The notes below the pieces were generated by a model. The model ran no database searches and was not told the DNA's origin. It saw only the letters and a list, made by a program, of their open reading frames with translations. From JAGVSR01 sp963750715 (lineage in GTDB: Bacteria > Pseudomonadota > Alphaproteobacteria > Rhizobiales > Hyphomicrobiaceae), in the NCBI GenBank assembly GCA_963750715.1, contig CAVVRP010000012.1:992001-1056000 (forward strand): a DNA stretch of 64,000 nt, written 5' to 3'. Shown piece after piece: positions 11,749-20,373 of the stretch (positions within the stretch are counted from its first letter, which is position 1; every line of letters starts with the position of its first letter). Both the position numbers and the translations under genes were made by a program.

Positions 11749-12207
11749 ATGAGCATGCCAAATCGATTTCTCACCGCAGGCATCTGTGCGCTGTGGGTTA
11801 CCGCGGTGTGCGTTCCCGCCTTCGCCCAGCTGCCGCCCCAGCCGAAATCCGATCCCCGCGAAGCCATTACTCTTTCATCCACCGAAGCCACGGCGTTGCT
11901 TGCCGGCATGCGCACATATCTGGAATCCATTCAAGGCATTGTCGCCTCGATGGCTGAAAACGACCCGGCGCGCGTGCCCGCCTTCGCCAGCCAGTCCGGC
12001 TCGAAGCTGTTGCACAATGCGGCGCCGCTAACCGGCCTGAAGCTGCCGATCGGCTTCACATCCATGAGCATGGACACGCATGACAAGTTCGACAAGCTCG
12101 GCGAGAGGGCTCAGCGCGGATCATCGCGCGCTGAGATCCTCAAGGACCTGCGCGACCTCATGGGCAACTGTATCAGCTGCCACGCGGCGTACAGATTAGC
12201 GCCGTAG
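11749..12207 (+). CDS. Cytochrome c'-like protein with C-terminal haem site
   Basis: 152 residues. The signal peptide covers residues 1-25 (CALWVTAVCVPAFA, cleavage before QLPP). The mature protein is mostly helical with one CxxCH haem site at the extreme C-terminus (CISCH, Cys141, Cys144, His145) followed by only seven residues. C-terminal haem attachment after a helical bundle is the hallmark of the cytochrome c'/c556 family, periplasmic proteins that bind NO or act in electron transfer. ATG 11749 has GGAG upstream; the longer frame from 11665 lacks a signal peptide. Exact subfamily uncertain. Confidence 0.87.
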   Translation: MSMPNRFLTAGICALWVTAVCVPAFAQLPPQPKSDPREAITLSSTEATALLAGMRTYLESIQGIVASMAENDPARVPAFASQSGSKLLHNAAPLTGLKLPIGFTSMSMDTHDKFDKLGERAQRGSSRAEILKDLRDLMGNCISCHAAYRLAP

Positions 12208-12662
12208 GGGAGCAGACGGCTTACTGGCTTGGCTACGCGAGTTTCGGACCAGTCTCTCGCGTTAAAAACGTCCCGTACGCGTCTACGTGATGCAGCGCGT
12301 GGCTCCCGTACGGGGCATCCTGAATGGCGAACCACAACTACGACATACTGTGTATCGAGAATCGGTGTGTCGGGAATGCGATCGTCGAAATCCTCCACAG
12401 GTGTGAGAATGATTTGCTCGCATCGATAGGCTGCCCCGAAAGGGCAGATGCGTATCGTCAAGGACTCGGCGGCGATCGCAGAAATGCGCAAAAGTCTGCG
12501 CCGCAGGTCGATGTAGCAGATGGATCCGCGCAAATACCGCTGTCGGCATCGCTTCGCTCGGCGGCCATTCAGCATTCATAGGTAAGGTGGCCGAAGATCA
12601 ATTCAACCGTCCTGACGCGCGTGCGCCTGCTCGGATGAACCTTCGCCACCGACTATTTCGGA
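12208..12662. other. 455-base region without a supported gene
   Basis: Between the cytochrome and the PfkB remnant. Overlapping frames on both strands (minus 12111-12575, plus 12324-12581) contain protein-like patches, such as a minus-strand run of Val near 12320, but no start, ribosome site or family match that I can support. Given the pseudogene next door it is probably decayed coding DNA. Confidence 0.45.
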
Positions 12663-12962
12663 TCGAGCTTGTAAAAGATACGCTGATCGTCCACAAAAGT
12701 GAGGTTCTCGAGATCTCTGTTCAAGCTGTCTCGAAGTCGGGGCGGGGGCCTTTATGCCATTGGCTTCTTGCTCGGTCTGGCATGCGGAATGGACCTCAGA
12801 TCGGCTGCGCGTCTTGGTGGATTTGCCGCCGCGGAAATCATCGGTCAGGTCGGTGCGCGGCCAGAGGCGCGGCTCGGACAATTGGCCCGCATGCGCGGGT
12901 TGCTCGGCGCTCAGCACAGTGAACCGATGCCTAGGCTGACAATGCTCGCTTCGCTGCACTAA
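12663..12962 (+). pseudogene. Remnant of a PfkB-family (adenosine/sugar) kinase
   Basis: Two pieces of one C-terminal kinase region in different frames. The first (12663-12735) gives DTLIVHKSEVLEISVQAVSK, which fits the strand pair before the active site. The second, one frame on (about 12741-12905), gives GLYAIGFLLGLACGMDLRSA, then LGGFAAAEIIGQVGARPE. In PfkB kinases these flank a conserved DTTGAGD motif carrying the catalytic Asp. Here that motif is deleted along with the frame change. No N-terminal sugar-binding half is found upstream. So this is a truncated, catalytically dead fragment of what was probably an adenosine-kinase-like gene. The match rests on family knowledge, not a search. 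Confidence 0.72.
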
Positions 12963-12986
12963 AATTTAATTGAGGTCCATCACCGT

Positions 12987-15900
12987 TCAAGCCGCGGGCT
13001 TGGGCATGGACACCACGGCTGGTTCCTCGACCAACGCGGCAGGCTTGGCCGGGCGCGACGCAAGCCGCTCTTTGGCAAGCGCCAGCGCCGACACGTAGTC
13101 GGGCTTGCCGGATCCCAGCAGCGGGATCCGGTCGACGAAGAGAATTTCCGCCGGCACCGACAATTCCGACGCACCCTTGGTCTTCGCATGGCGCAGGAAC
13201 GCTTCGCGCGTGCAGGTGGCATCCGCCGACATCAGGATCAGGCGCTCGCCCTTTCTCGCATCGGGCACCGGGACGACCACCGTGATCAAGCTCGGCCACA
13301 GTTCGGCGGCCATTGCTTCGACCGCCGACAGCGACACCATCTCGCCGCCGATCTTGGCGAAGCGCTTTGCGCGACCCTTTATGGCGATGAAGCCCTGCGC
13401 GTCGATGGCAACGATATCACCCGTGTCATGCCAGCCGTCGTGCGGGGGCTCCAGCACGCCGGGATTTTCGGCGCGCATGTAGCCGAGCATCACGTTGGGG
13501 CCGCGCACAAACAGACGCCCTCCTTCGCTGATGCCGGTCACGGTATCTAGGCGCGCTTCCATCAGCGGCGCCAGGCGGCCGACGGTTCCAGACTTGTTGG
13601 CAAGTGGCGTGTTGATCGCGAGCACAGGCGCGGTTTCCGTCACGCCGTAGCCTTCGAGAATGCGCACGCCGAACTTTTCCATATAGAGCGCGCGTGTGCG
13701 ATCCTTCACGGCTTCCGCGCCAGATATGATGAGGCGCACGCGATGGAAGTCGTACGGGTGGGCGGAACGCGCGTAGCCGTTGAGGAACGTGTCGGTGCCG
13801 AACATAATCGTCGCGTTCGACTGGTACACGAGTTCGGGCACGATGCGGTAATGCAGCGGCGAGGGATAGTGATAGACCGGCACGCCGCCGATCAGCGGCA
13901 TGACCATGCCGCCCGTAAGGCCGAACGAGTGGAACGCCGGCATCACGTTGAACACCTTATCCTGGCCATTGACGGCGATGCGGTGAAGGCACTGCATGGC
14001 GTTCGCAATCAGGTTCTTGTGGCTAAGCACGACGCCCTTGGGCGTGCCTTCAGAGCCGGACGTGAACAGGATCGCGGCGGGATCGTCGGCTTTGCGCGAT
14101 GACCGCGGACGGCCGCCCAGCATCAGGCCCTTGATCTTGTCGGCGACCGTGATCGTGGCTTTCACGTCTTCGAGATAGACGATCTTCGCGGTTTCGCTGA
14201 GCTTGGCGACGGCGTCTTCGAGACGTGCCTTCTCCACGAACGTGCGCGAGGTGAGGATCACGTCGACCTTCGCGGCCTTGCAGGCAAGGCTCATGTTGTG
14301 GGCGCCAGCTGTAAAGTTCAGCATGGCGGCGACGCGGCCGATCGACTGCAAGGCAAAGAACGTGACGGCGACGCCAGCCGCGTTCGGCAGCAGCACGCCG
14401 ACGGCAGCGCCCTCCGGTGCAAGCGGAGCGATCTTCGCACCCAGCACCTGCGCTCCCGTGATGAGCTTTGCGTAGCTGAGCTTGACGCCCATCGGGTCTT
14501 CGATGGCCGGCTTGCCGGTATCGCGCGTAGCTTTCGCCTCGACGAGCGCTTCGAACAGCGTCTGATCGAGATTGTCGGTGCGAACCGCCGTGTCGACCAT
14601 GATGTCCTGAAGCGCCGCGCCCGCCGACTGACGGCGCAGCTTGCCGCGCAGGTTTTCCGCGACCGGTAGCTTGACCGGCGGCAGGATCGTCACGGTGGTC
14701 TTCGGGAACAGTGATTTGCGGGTCTGGAAGCGGTTCAGATAGCCGAAGTACGAACGCTCCGGCCCATCGATACGCACCGGGACCACCACGGCGTCGGCCT
14801 TGTCTGCGATCATCGCCGTGCCGTCATAGACTTTCATCAGGCCGCCGGTGACCGTGAGACGCCCTTCCGGGAAGATGACAAGCGTTTCGCCCGCCTTCAC
14901 GTTCTGGATCAGGTGGCGCATGTTGAGCGGCTTCGTCGGGTCGATCGGGTACGCCTTGACGAGCTTCAGAAACGGCCGCACCCACCACGTCGTCGCCATG
15001 CCGGTATCGATCGCAAACGCGGCGTGCGAGGGCATCACGGCATGCATCAGCGACGCATCGATCAGGCTGACGTGGTTCGGCGCGACGATGGCGCGCGTTC
15101 CGGGGAGGGGCAGGTTTTCCAGGCCCTTCACCTCGAGGCGCAGGAACATCATGAACAAAAACATGGCGAGATCCTGGATGCCGTCGCGTCCCCACGCGCG
15201 CATCACGAGGCACATGACCAGCAGATTGGCGAGCCCGAGGATCGCCAGGATGGTCCCGAAGCCGACGCCGACCAGCGACGACTGAAGCAACGCCGCGAGC
15301 AAGGTCGCGCCCGTCATAAACGCCGCCTGCAGCACGTTGCAGGCCGCGATGACGCGCGACTTACGCTCCTTGGGCGCCCACATCTGCACGGCGGCGAACG
15401 ACGGCACGATGTAAAGACCGCCGGCGACGGCAAGGCCGAACAGATCGACCATGAAGCGGATGCCGCCGATAGACGCGGTCAGCCCCGAGGGTTCGACGGA
15501 CGATGCGGCCACCACCGGCATGGACGACACCGTCCACGCGAGATCGAGGCAGAACAGGCCCATCAGCAGCGCGCCGACGGGTACCAGCGCCAAATTCGGG
15601 CGCATCTTGCTGGCGCGCGCGGCGAGCACCGAGCCAACCGCGATACCGACCGTGAACAGGAGAAGCGACAGCGTGGCGACGCCTTCGGTGCCGCCGATGC
15701 GGTCTTTCACCATGGCAGGCAGCAGCGACAGGGCGACCGCGCCCGTCAGCCAGAACCAGCTGGTGATGAGACCGCCGATCCACAGGCGGCGGTCGCACTT
15801 GAGGTCACCCAGCAGCGCGACGGTCGAGGTCCACGGGTTGCGGTCGACGGCGAGCGTCGGCTCGGCTTCGCCCGTCGGGGGGATCATGCGAGCGGCCATC

Positions 15901-16451
15901 CAGCACACGACCGACATGGCGACTGCGAACGCCGCGAGCAGCCACGACATGCCGTTCGCGGACGCGGCCAGACCGCCGCCGATGGTGCCGAGCAGAATGG
16001 CGGCGAACGTCGCGCCTTCGACCAGTGCGTTACCGGCGGGCAGCTCCTTCGTCTCCAGATGCACCGGCAGGATGCCGTACTTGATCGGGCCGAACAGCGC
16101 GCCGATGACGCCGTAGAGACCCAGCGCCACGAACAGGATCGGCACGGAATGGAGAATGAAGCCGAGGCCCGCAAGCAGCGCCACGGGAATCTCTGTACGC
16201 TTCAGCATTTCGGCGACACGCGCCTTGTCGAAGCGGTCGGCGAGCTGTCCGCCAAGGGCCGAGAGGATGAAGAACGGCGCGATCAGCACCGCGCCGGCGA
16301 GCTGCGTCAGCATCGCGCCGTGCTCGCTGGCGAGGTGGTACAGGATCAGGATGACGAGGGCGTTCTTGACGAAGTTGTCGTTCAGCGCCGACAGGAACTG
16401 GCACCAGAACAGCGGCGCGAAGCGGCGGGTTGAGAGCAGCGACTGGAACAT
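12987..16451 (-). CDS. aas: LplT-PlsC-Aas fusion: lysophospholipid transporter, acyltransferase and acyl-ACP synthetase
   Basis: 1154 residues, three activities in one chain. Residues ~1-420 form a major-facilitator domain of LplT type (FWCQFLSALNDNFVKNAL, then GGQLADRF) with about twelve hydrophobic segments. Residues ~445-620 are a PlsC acyltransferase with the NH-x4-D box (NHVSLIDAS, His ~460) and FPEGR. Residues ~650-1130 are an AMP-forming ligase with the ATP motif FTSGSEGTPKG near 790 and YGVTET, TGD and KGR-KxGGE motifs. Such proteins re-acylate lysophosphatidylethanolamine at the inner membrane. In E. coli LplT is a separate protein; three-domain fusions are known in alphaproteobacteria. 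No frameshift over 3.5 kb. Confidence 0.96.
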   Translation of the reverse strand: MFQSLLSTRRFAPLFWCQFLSALNDNFVKNALVILILYHLASEHGAMLTQLAGAVLIAPFFILSALGGQLADRFDKARVAEMLKRTEIPVALLAGLGFILHSVPILFVALGLYGVIGALFGPIKYGILPVHLETKELPAGNALVEGATFAAILLGTIGGGLAASANGMSWLLAAFAVAMSVVCWMAARMIPPTGEAEPTLAVDRNPWTSTVALLGDLKCDRRLWIGGLITSWFWLTGAVALSLLPAMVKDRIGGTEGVATLSLLLFTVGIAVGSVLAARASKMRPNLALVPVGALLMGLFCLDLAWTVSSMPVVAASSVEPSGLTASIGGIRFMVDLFGLAVAGGLYIVPSFAAVQMWAPKERKSRVIAACNVLQAAFMTGATLLAALLQSSLVGVGFGTILAILGLANLLVMCLVMRAWGRDGIQDLAMFLFMMFLRLEVKGLENLPLPGTRAIVAPNHVSLIDASLMHAVMPSHAAFAIDTGMATTWWVRPFLKLVKAYPIDPTKPLNMRHLIQNVKAGETLVIFPEGRLTVTGGLMKVYDGTAMIADKADAVVVPVRIDGPERSYFGYLNRFQTRKSLFPKTTVTILPPVKLPVAENLRGKLRRQSAGAALQDIMVDTAVRTDNLDQTLFEALVEAKATRDTGKPAIEDPMGVKLSYAKLITGAQVLGAKIAPLAPEGAAVGVLLPNAAGVAVTFFALQSIGRVAAMLNFTAGAHNMSLACKAAKVDVILTSRTFVEKARLEDAVAKLSETAKIVYLEDVKATITVADKIKGLMLGGRPRSSRKADDPAAILFTSGSEGTPKGVVLSHKNLIANAMQCLHRIAVNGQDKVFNVMPAFHSFGLTGGMVMPLIGGVPVYHYPSPLHYRIVPELVYQSNATIMFGTDTFLNGYARSAHPYDFHRVRLIISGAEAVKDRTRALYMEKFGVRILEGYGVTETAPVLAINTPLANKSGTVGRLAPLMEARLDTVTGISEGGRLFVRGPNVMLGYMRAENPGVLEPPHDGWHDTGDIVAIDAQGFIAIKGRAKRFAKIGGEMVSLSAVEAMAAELWPSLITVVVPVPDARKGERLILMSADATCTREAFLRHAKTKGASELSVPAEILFVDRIPLLGSGKPDYVSALALAKERLASRPAKPAALVEEPAVVSMPKPAA

Positions 16452-16629
16452 GGCGGCAGGCCTTCAGACTTGTGCTTGAGACTTTTGCTCGAGACCGGGG
16501 CTTTCAAAAATCGGGCGCGGATGGAATGGTGCAAAGGGCAAGGTTTAAGGTTTATCGGCGGTCAGTATTCGCCCGAAGTTGGTTAAAGAACGGCCGGCCG
16601 GAAGCGTGTTTTCGCCGTTCGCCGCCGTT

Positions 16630-16761
16630 TTAGCGGATCCTGTCGATCCAGCGGGGCGGCCGTCCGCGCCCCATCGCGAGGGTGAATTCGAGGTCGTTCG
16701 GCCGCACCGACGCGGCGGCGGCCGAGCCAATCCAGGCCGGATCTATGAAACGCTTGACCAT
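16630..16761 (-). CDS. Candidate 43-residue protein upstream of aas
   Basis: ATG 16761 to TAA 16630. The product starts MVKRFIDPAWIG, has a short Ala run, then RPNDLEFTLAMGRGRPP and ends WIDRIR. Evidence for a gene: AGGATG five bases before ATG; strong G/C bias at third codon positions like its neighbours; and a promoter-like, operator-like sequence directly upstream (see 16771-16824). It lies 178 bases upstream of aas on the same strand and could be a leader gene. I know no family. A short frame can occur by chance, so confidence is moderate. Confidence 0.5.
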   Translation of the reverse strand: MVKRFIDPAWIGSAAAASVRPNDLEFTLAMGRGRPPRWIDRIR

Positions 16762-16770
16762 GGTACATCC

Positions 16771-16824
16771 TTTTTTGAACGGTGTTTATATCGGCAATAT
16801 ATACCGAATTGAATGCCGTTCAAT
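16771..16824 (-). promoter_or_regulatory. Promoter with operator-like inverted repeats
   Basis: An AT-rich island in GC-rich sequence. Read on the minus strand it has TTGAAC, a 16-base spacer and TATATT, a plausible sigma-70 promoter aimed at the 43-residue frame and aas. Bases 16808-16824 are a perfect palindrome (ATTGAA-TGCCG-TTCAAT) covering the -35 box. The half-site CCGTTCAA at 16816-16823 is repeated inverted as TTGAACGG at 16775-16782. Two related half-site clusters spanning a promoter resemble a TetR-type operator. Which regulator binds is unknown. Confidence 0.45.
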
Positions 16825-16984
16825 AGGCCGCGCGCCGATCGCGGCGGCATGGTTGAGATTTGATAAGGGGGCTTCCTGGCCTGAAAGTGTGGGAGGCCGC
16901 CCTGCTCCAGACGCGGGAAGGCTTGATGCGCAGGCGTCCAGCACCCATTCTTCAGGCGGCTGAAATCGAACCGGCGAACCAACC

Positions 16985-17203
16985 ATGACGGCTGCGGCAC
17001 ATCAGATCGAGGTCCAGATCAACGGCCGCCCCACGGTGACCGGCGCCGCAACCCTGCACGATCTGCTGGATGAACTTGGGTTCGCGGATCAGAAGATCGC
17101 GACCGCGCTCAACGGCTCCTTCGTCGCCCGGCCCGCGCGCGATGCCACGCCCCTCAGCCCCGGCGACCGCATCGAAATCGTCTCGGCCCGGCAGGGTGGG
17201 TGA
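16985..17203 (+). CDS. thiS: Sulfur-carrier protein ThiS
   Basis: 72-residue ubiquitin-fold sulfur carrier for the thiazole moiety of thiamine. Seen: the beta-grasp pattern beginning IEVQINGRP; the central helix with LHDLLDELGF; ALNGSFVAR; and the C-terminal GDRIEIVSARQGG. The terminal Gly-Gly is where thiocarboxylate forms. Length and ending are exact for the family. Unusually, thiG, thiO and thiE are not next to it; the next gene converges. No TPP riboswitch is recognisable upstream. Ribosome site weak. Confidence 0.93.
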   Translation: MTAAAHQIEVQINGRPTVTGAATLHDLLDELGFADQKIATALNGSFVARPARDATPLSPGDRIEIVSARQGG

Positions 17204-17288
17204 AGGGGCGACCGGCACGGCTCGGGAATACAACTATCTGCCCGAGTCCCAGAGCGCCCCGACACATAAGCGGCACTGGACGTGGCCC

Positions 17289-17852
17289 CTACTTTTCCAG
17301 TTCCCCGTCGATCTTCGTGAACATGTAAGTCCACTTGGCGGTCTGGGTTTCGACGAGCGTGGTCATCAGGCCGCGCAGCGTCTGAAACATGTTGCAGTCG
17401 GGCGTGGCGGCGGCCGAGCCCTCGTCGCCCATGGCCGAGATCTGCGTCAGTAGATCGTTGGTCTTGCCGTCGAAGCCATCGATGGCGTCGTCCTTCACGA
17501 AGGGCGCCGCCTCCTTCAGGAACTCATCCTCCGACCAGCCGCGCTTGTCCTTCAACTGGCGCAGCTTCTCCTGCAACTCGGGCTTGTTCTTCTGGTTGAG
17601 ATCGCGGAGCGAGGCGGCCGCCTGATCCACCACGGTCTCGAAGTCGGCCTTGTTGCAAGCCGGCGCCGTAGCAGCAGCGGCCGGTGCGACCGGGACGGGA
17701 GGCGCGGCGGGCGGCGGCGTCGTAGGAGCCGTAGCAGTCGTGGGCTGCTCAGGCCCACCGGCATGCACCGGATTGGCCAGCAGCATCGACGCGCACAGGC
17801 ACATCATGCAGAGTCCGAGGCCGTGTCGCAGGGTCGTTCGGGTTCCCACCAT
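17289..17852 (-). CDS. Exported hypothetical protein with Pro/Ala linker
   Basis: 187 residues. The signal peptide has a hydrophobic core (LGLCMMCLCASMLLA) with cleavage near VHAG. Then comes a Pro/Ala/Thr-rich linker (residues ~35-63). A helical domain of ~120 residues follows, starting at CNKADFETVVDQAA and with KDKRGWSEDEFLKEAAPFV. Two Cys (in ACNK and PDCNM) could form a disulfide closing the domain. ATG 17852. It lies 81 bases downstream of parC on the same strand and converges with thiS. No named family recognised. Confidence 0.8.
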   Translation of the reverse strand: MVGTRTTLRHGLGLCMMCLCASMLLANPVHAGGPEQPTTATAPTTPPPAAPPVPVAPAAAATAPACNKADFETVVDQAAASLRDLNQKNKPELQEKLRQLKDKRGWSEDEFLKEAAPFVKDDAIDGFDGKTNDLLTQISAMGDEGSAAATPDCNMFQTLRGLMTTLVETQTAKWTYMFTKIDGELEK

Positions 17853-17933
17853 GGTGCCAAGTCGTAGCCGCGGCGCGGCAGCGTTGCAAGCGCAGGCGCG
17901 CCGACGCCATCCGTGTGTAATTCAAAGATTATT

Positions 17934-20186
17934 TCAGAACGCGGGACCGAATTTATTGGAGCGCGGGAAGCCCTTCGGCGCCAGCTGGCCGGCTTGCGCG
18001 CGCTCGCCGGCCCAGTCCTTCAGGTCGCCCCACGGAAGGGTGAAGTTGCGCCCGGCACTGTCGAGCCAGGTGAGCCCTTCCTTCTTGGCGAACACGCGCA
18101 CGTCGGAAAGCCCGCCGTCCTTGTAACGCTGGAGGATGGTGCCCTTACCGCGCGCCATCTCGTTGACGTCGGTGAGGGGAAATACGAGCAGCTTGCGGTT
18201 CTCGCCGATGGTGGCGACGTGATCGCCCTCGACCGGCACGACGACGCAGGCCTCTTCGTCATCGCTGACATTGAGGACCTGCTTGCCCTTGCGGGTGGAG
18301 GCGGCCACCTCCTCCTCGGGTACTACGAAGCCGTAGCCGCCGGACGAGGCGACGAGCAGCTTGCGCGAGAGATCGTGGACGAAGAGTTCCACGAAGTCGT
18401 GGTTCACTTCCAGATCGACCATCAGGCGCACCGGCTCGCCGTGGCCGCGTCCGCCGGGAAGCTGGCCCGCTTCCAGCGTGAAGAACTTGCCGTTGGTGGC
18501 AAATAGGATGAGCTTGTCGGTGGTCATCGCCTTGACGGCGCGCTTGAGCCCGTCGCCCTGCTTGAACTCCAACTTCGAGGTATCGTCGATGTGGCCCTTC
18601 ATGGCGCGGATCCAGCCCTTGTCGGACAGGATCACCGTCACTGGCTCCTTCTCGGTCAGCACCTCGTCGAGATCGACGTCGATGTCCGGCGCGTCAGCGA
18701 ACGAGGAGCGGCGGCGGCCGAGCGCTGTCTTCTTCGAGTAGCGCTCGCGGGTGGCTTTGACTTCCTCGGTGATGCGCTCCCACTGCAGATCGTCGGATTT
18801 CAGCAGCGCCTTAAGGTCGCGCCGCTCCTTCGACAGCTTGTCGTGCTCGGCTTTGATCTCGACCTCTTCGAGCCGCGACAGACTTTTGAGCCGCAGGTTA
18901 AGGATCGCCTCGACCTGTACGTCGCTGAGGCTGAACTTCGCCATCAGCTTCGCCTTCGGCTCGTCCTCGAAGCGGACGATGCGGATCACCTCGTCGAGAT
19001 TGAGGTAGGCGATCAGGTAGCCGTCGAGCACTTCCAGGCGATGCTCGATCTTCTTGAGGCGATACTCCGAGCGGCGCACCAGCACGTCGACGCGGTGCTC
19101 GAGCCACTGCTTCAGGACATCCTTCAGCGACAGGACGTTCGGGATCTGCCCGGCCGACAGCACGTTCATGTTGAGGCCGAAGCGGATCTCAAGTTCCGTC
19201 AGGCGGAACAGGCTTTCCATCATCAGCACGGGGTCGATCGTGCGGCTCTTGGGCTCGAGGATGAGGCGGATTTCCTCAGCGCTCTCGTCGCGCACGTCAC
19301 CCAGCAGCGGCAGTTTCTTCTCGGTCAGCAGGTCGGCGATCTTCTCGACGAGCTTGGCCTTCTGTACTTGATACGGGATCTCGGTGACGACGATCTGGTA
19401 GCCGCCGCGGCCCATCTCCTCCTTCTCCCACTTGGCGCGCACGCGAAATCCGCCCCGCCCCGTCTTGTAGGCTTCGAGGATCTCAGAGCGCGGCTCGACG
19501 ATGACGCCGCCCGTTGGGAAATCCGGTCCCGGCACGAACTCGACCAGCTTTTCGATCGTCGCGTTGGGGTGCTTGATGAGATGCAGCAGCGCCGCGCACA
19601 ACTCGTCGACGTTGTGGGGCGGAATGTTGGTCGCCATGCCGACGGCGATGCCAGAAGCGCCATTGGCGAGCAGGTTCGGGAACGCGGCGGGGAGAACCGA
19701 CGGCTCCTGCTCGCGTCCGTCATAGTTGGGACGGAACTCGACGGTGTCCTCGTCGATGCCGTCGAGGAGTTCGGCGGCGACCGTCGTCAGGCGGGCTTCC
19801 GTGTAGCGGTCGGCCGCCGGGTTGTCGCCGTCGATGTTGCCGAAGTTGCCCTGGCCGTCGACCAGGGGATAGCGCACGGCGAAATCCTGCGCGAGGCGGG
19901 CCAGCGCATCGTAGATCGCGAGGTTACCGTGCGGGTGATAGTTACCCATGGTCTCGCCGACGATCTTGGCGCACTTGCGATAGCCGCCTTCGGGATCCAG
20001 GCCGAGTTCGCGCATGGCGTAGAGAATGCGGCGATGAACAGGCTTCAGTCCGTCGCGCACGTCGGGCAGCGCTCGATGCATGATGGTCGAGAGCGCATAC
20101 GCAAGGTATCGCTCTTCGAGGGCTTCCTTGAGATTGATGGGCTCGATGGGACCGGCGCCGGCGGGGGGAATTGTTTGTTTGCTCAT
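17934..20186 (-). CDS. parC: DNA topoisomerase IV subunit A
   Basis: ATP-dependent decatenase subunit that cleaves and rejoins DNA so sister chromosomes can separate. 750 residues. Seen: YLAYALSTIMHRALPDVRDGLKPVHRRILY at the N-terminus (read in two parts); the cleavage site RYTEARL with catalytic Tyr ~128; the tower/coiled-coil region to ~residue 470; and a C-terminal beta-pinwheel. The 750-residue length and weak GyrA-box identify ParC rather than GyrA. ParE is not in the window. Starts at ATG 20186. Intact throughout. Confidence 0.97.
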   Translation of the reverse strand: MSKQTIPPAGAGPIEPINLKEALEERYLAYALSTIMHRALPDVRDGLKPVHRRILYAMRELGLDPEGGYRKCAKIVGETMGNYHPHGNLAIYDALARLAQDFAVRYPLVDGQGNFGNIDGDNPAADRYTEARLTTVAAELLDGIDEDTVEFRPNYDGREQEPSVLPAAFPNLLANGASGIAVGMATNIPPHNVDELCAALLHLIKHPNATIEKLVEFVPGPDFPTGGVIVEPRSEILEAYKTGRGGFRVRAKWEKEEMGRGGYQIVVTEIPYQVQKAKLVEKIADLLTEKKLPLLGDVRDESAEEIRLILEPKSRTIDPVLMMESLFRLTELEIRFGLNMNVLSAGQIPNVLSLKDVLKQWLEHRVDVLVRRSEYRLKKIEHRLEVLDGYLIAYLNLDEVIRIVRFEDEPKAKLMAKFSLSDVQVEAILNLRLKSLSRLEEVEIKAEHDKLSKERRDLKALLKSDDLQWERITEEVKATRERYSKKTALGRRRSSFADAPDIDVDLDEVLTEKEPVTVILSDKGWIRAMKGHIDDTSKLEFKQGDGLKRAVKAMTTDKLILFATNGKFFTLEAGQLPGGRGHGEPVRLMVDLEVNHDFVELFVHDLSRKLLVASSGGYGFVVPEEEVAASTRKGKQVLNVSDDEEACVVVPVEGDHVATIGENRKLLVFPLTDVNEMARGKGTILQRYKDGGLSDVRVFAKKEGLTWLDSAGRNFTLPWGDLKDWAGERAQAGQLAPKGFPRSNKFGPAF

Positions 20187-20373
20187 GGCGAAGGGTTAGC
20201 GGGCTAAGTCAAGGCACTCAAGTGCGCCGGGGTCACAGGTTGCAACAACACACATATAGTTGGCTACCCCGTATGGCAGGGAATATGGCGAGTAGAATGT
20301 CATGATGTCGGCTGATTTCTAGCCTCCGGTGCCGGCAAACCCGCCGGTATGCACCGCGACGAGAACCTATTCC

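Noticed and set aside
14913..16433. 506-codon plus-strand frame opposite aas
   Set aside because: Composition is Arg/His/Gln-rich with no hydrophobic core or motif, as expected from the antisense of a GC-rich gene; aas on the other strand is fully supported.
16825..16984. TPP riboswitch before thiS
   Set aside because: I looked for the CTGAGA and downstream GAACCTGA-type elements and did not find them.
18591..20207. 538-codon plus-strand frame opposite parC
   Set aside because: Antisense shadow of parC; no ribosome site or family motif.
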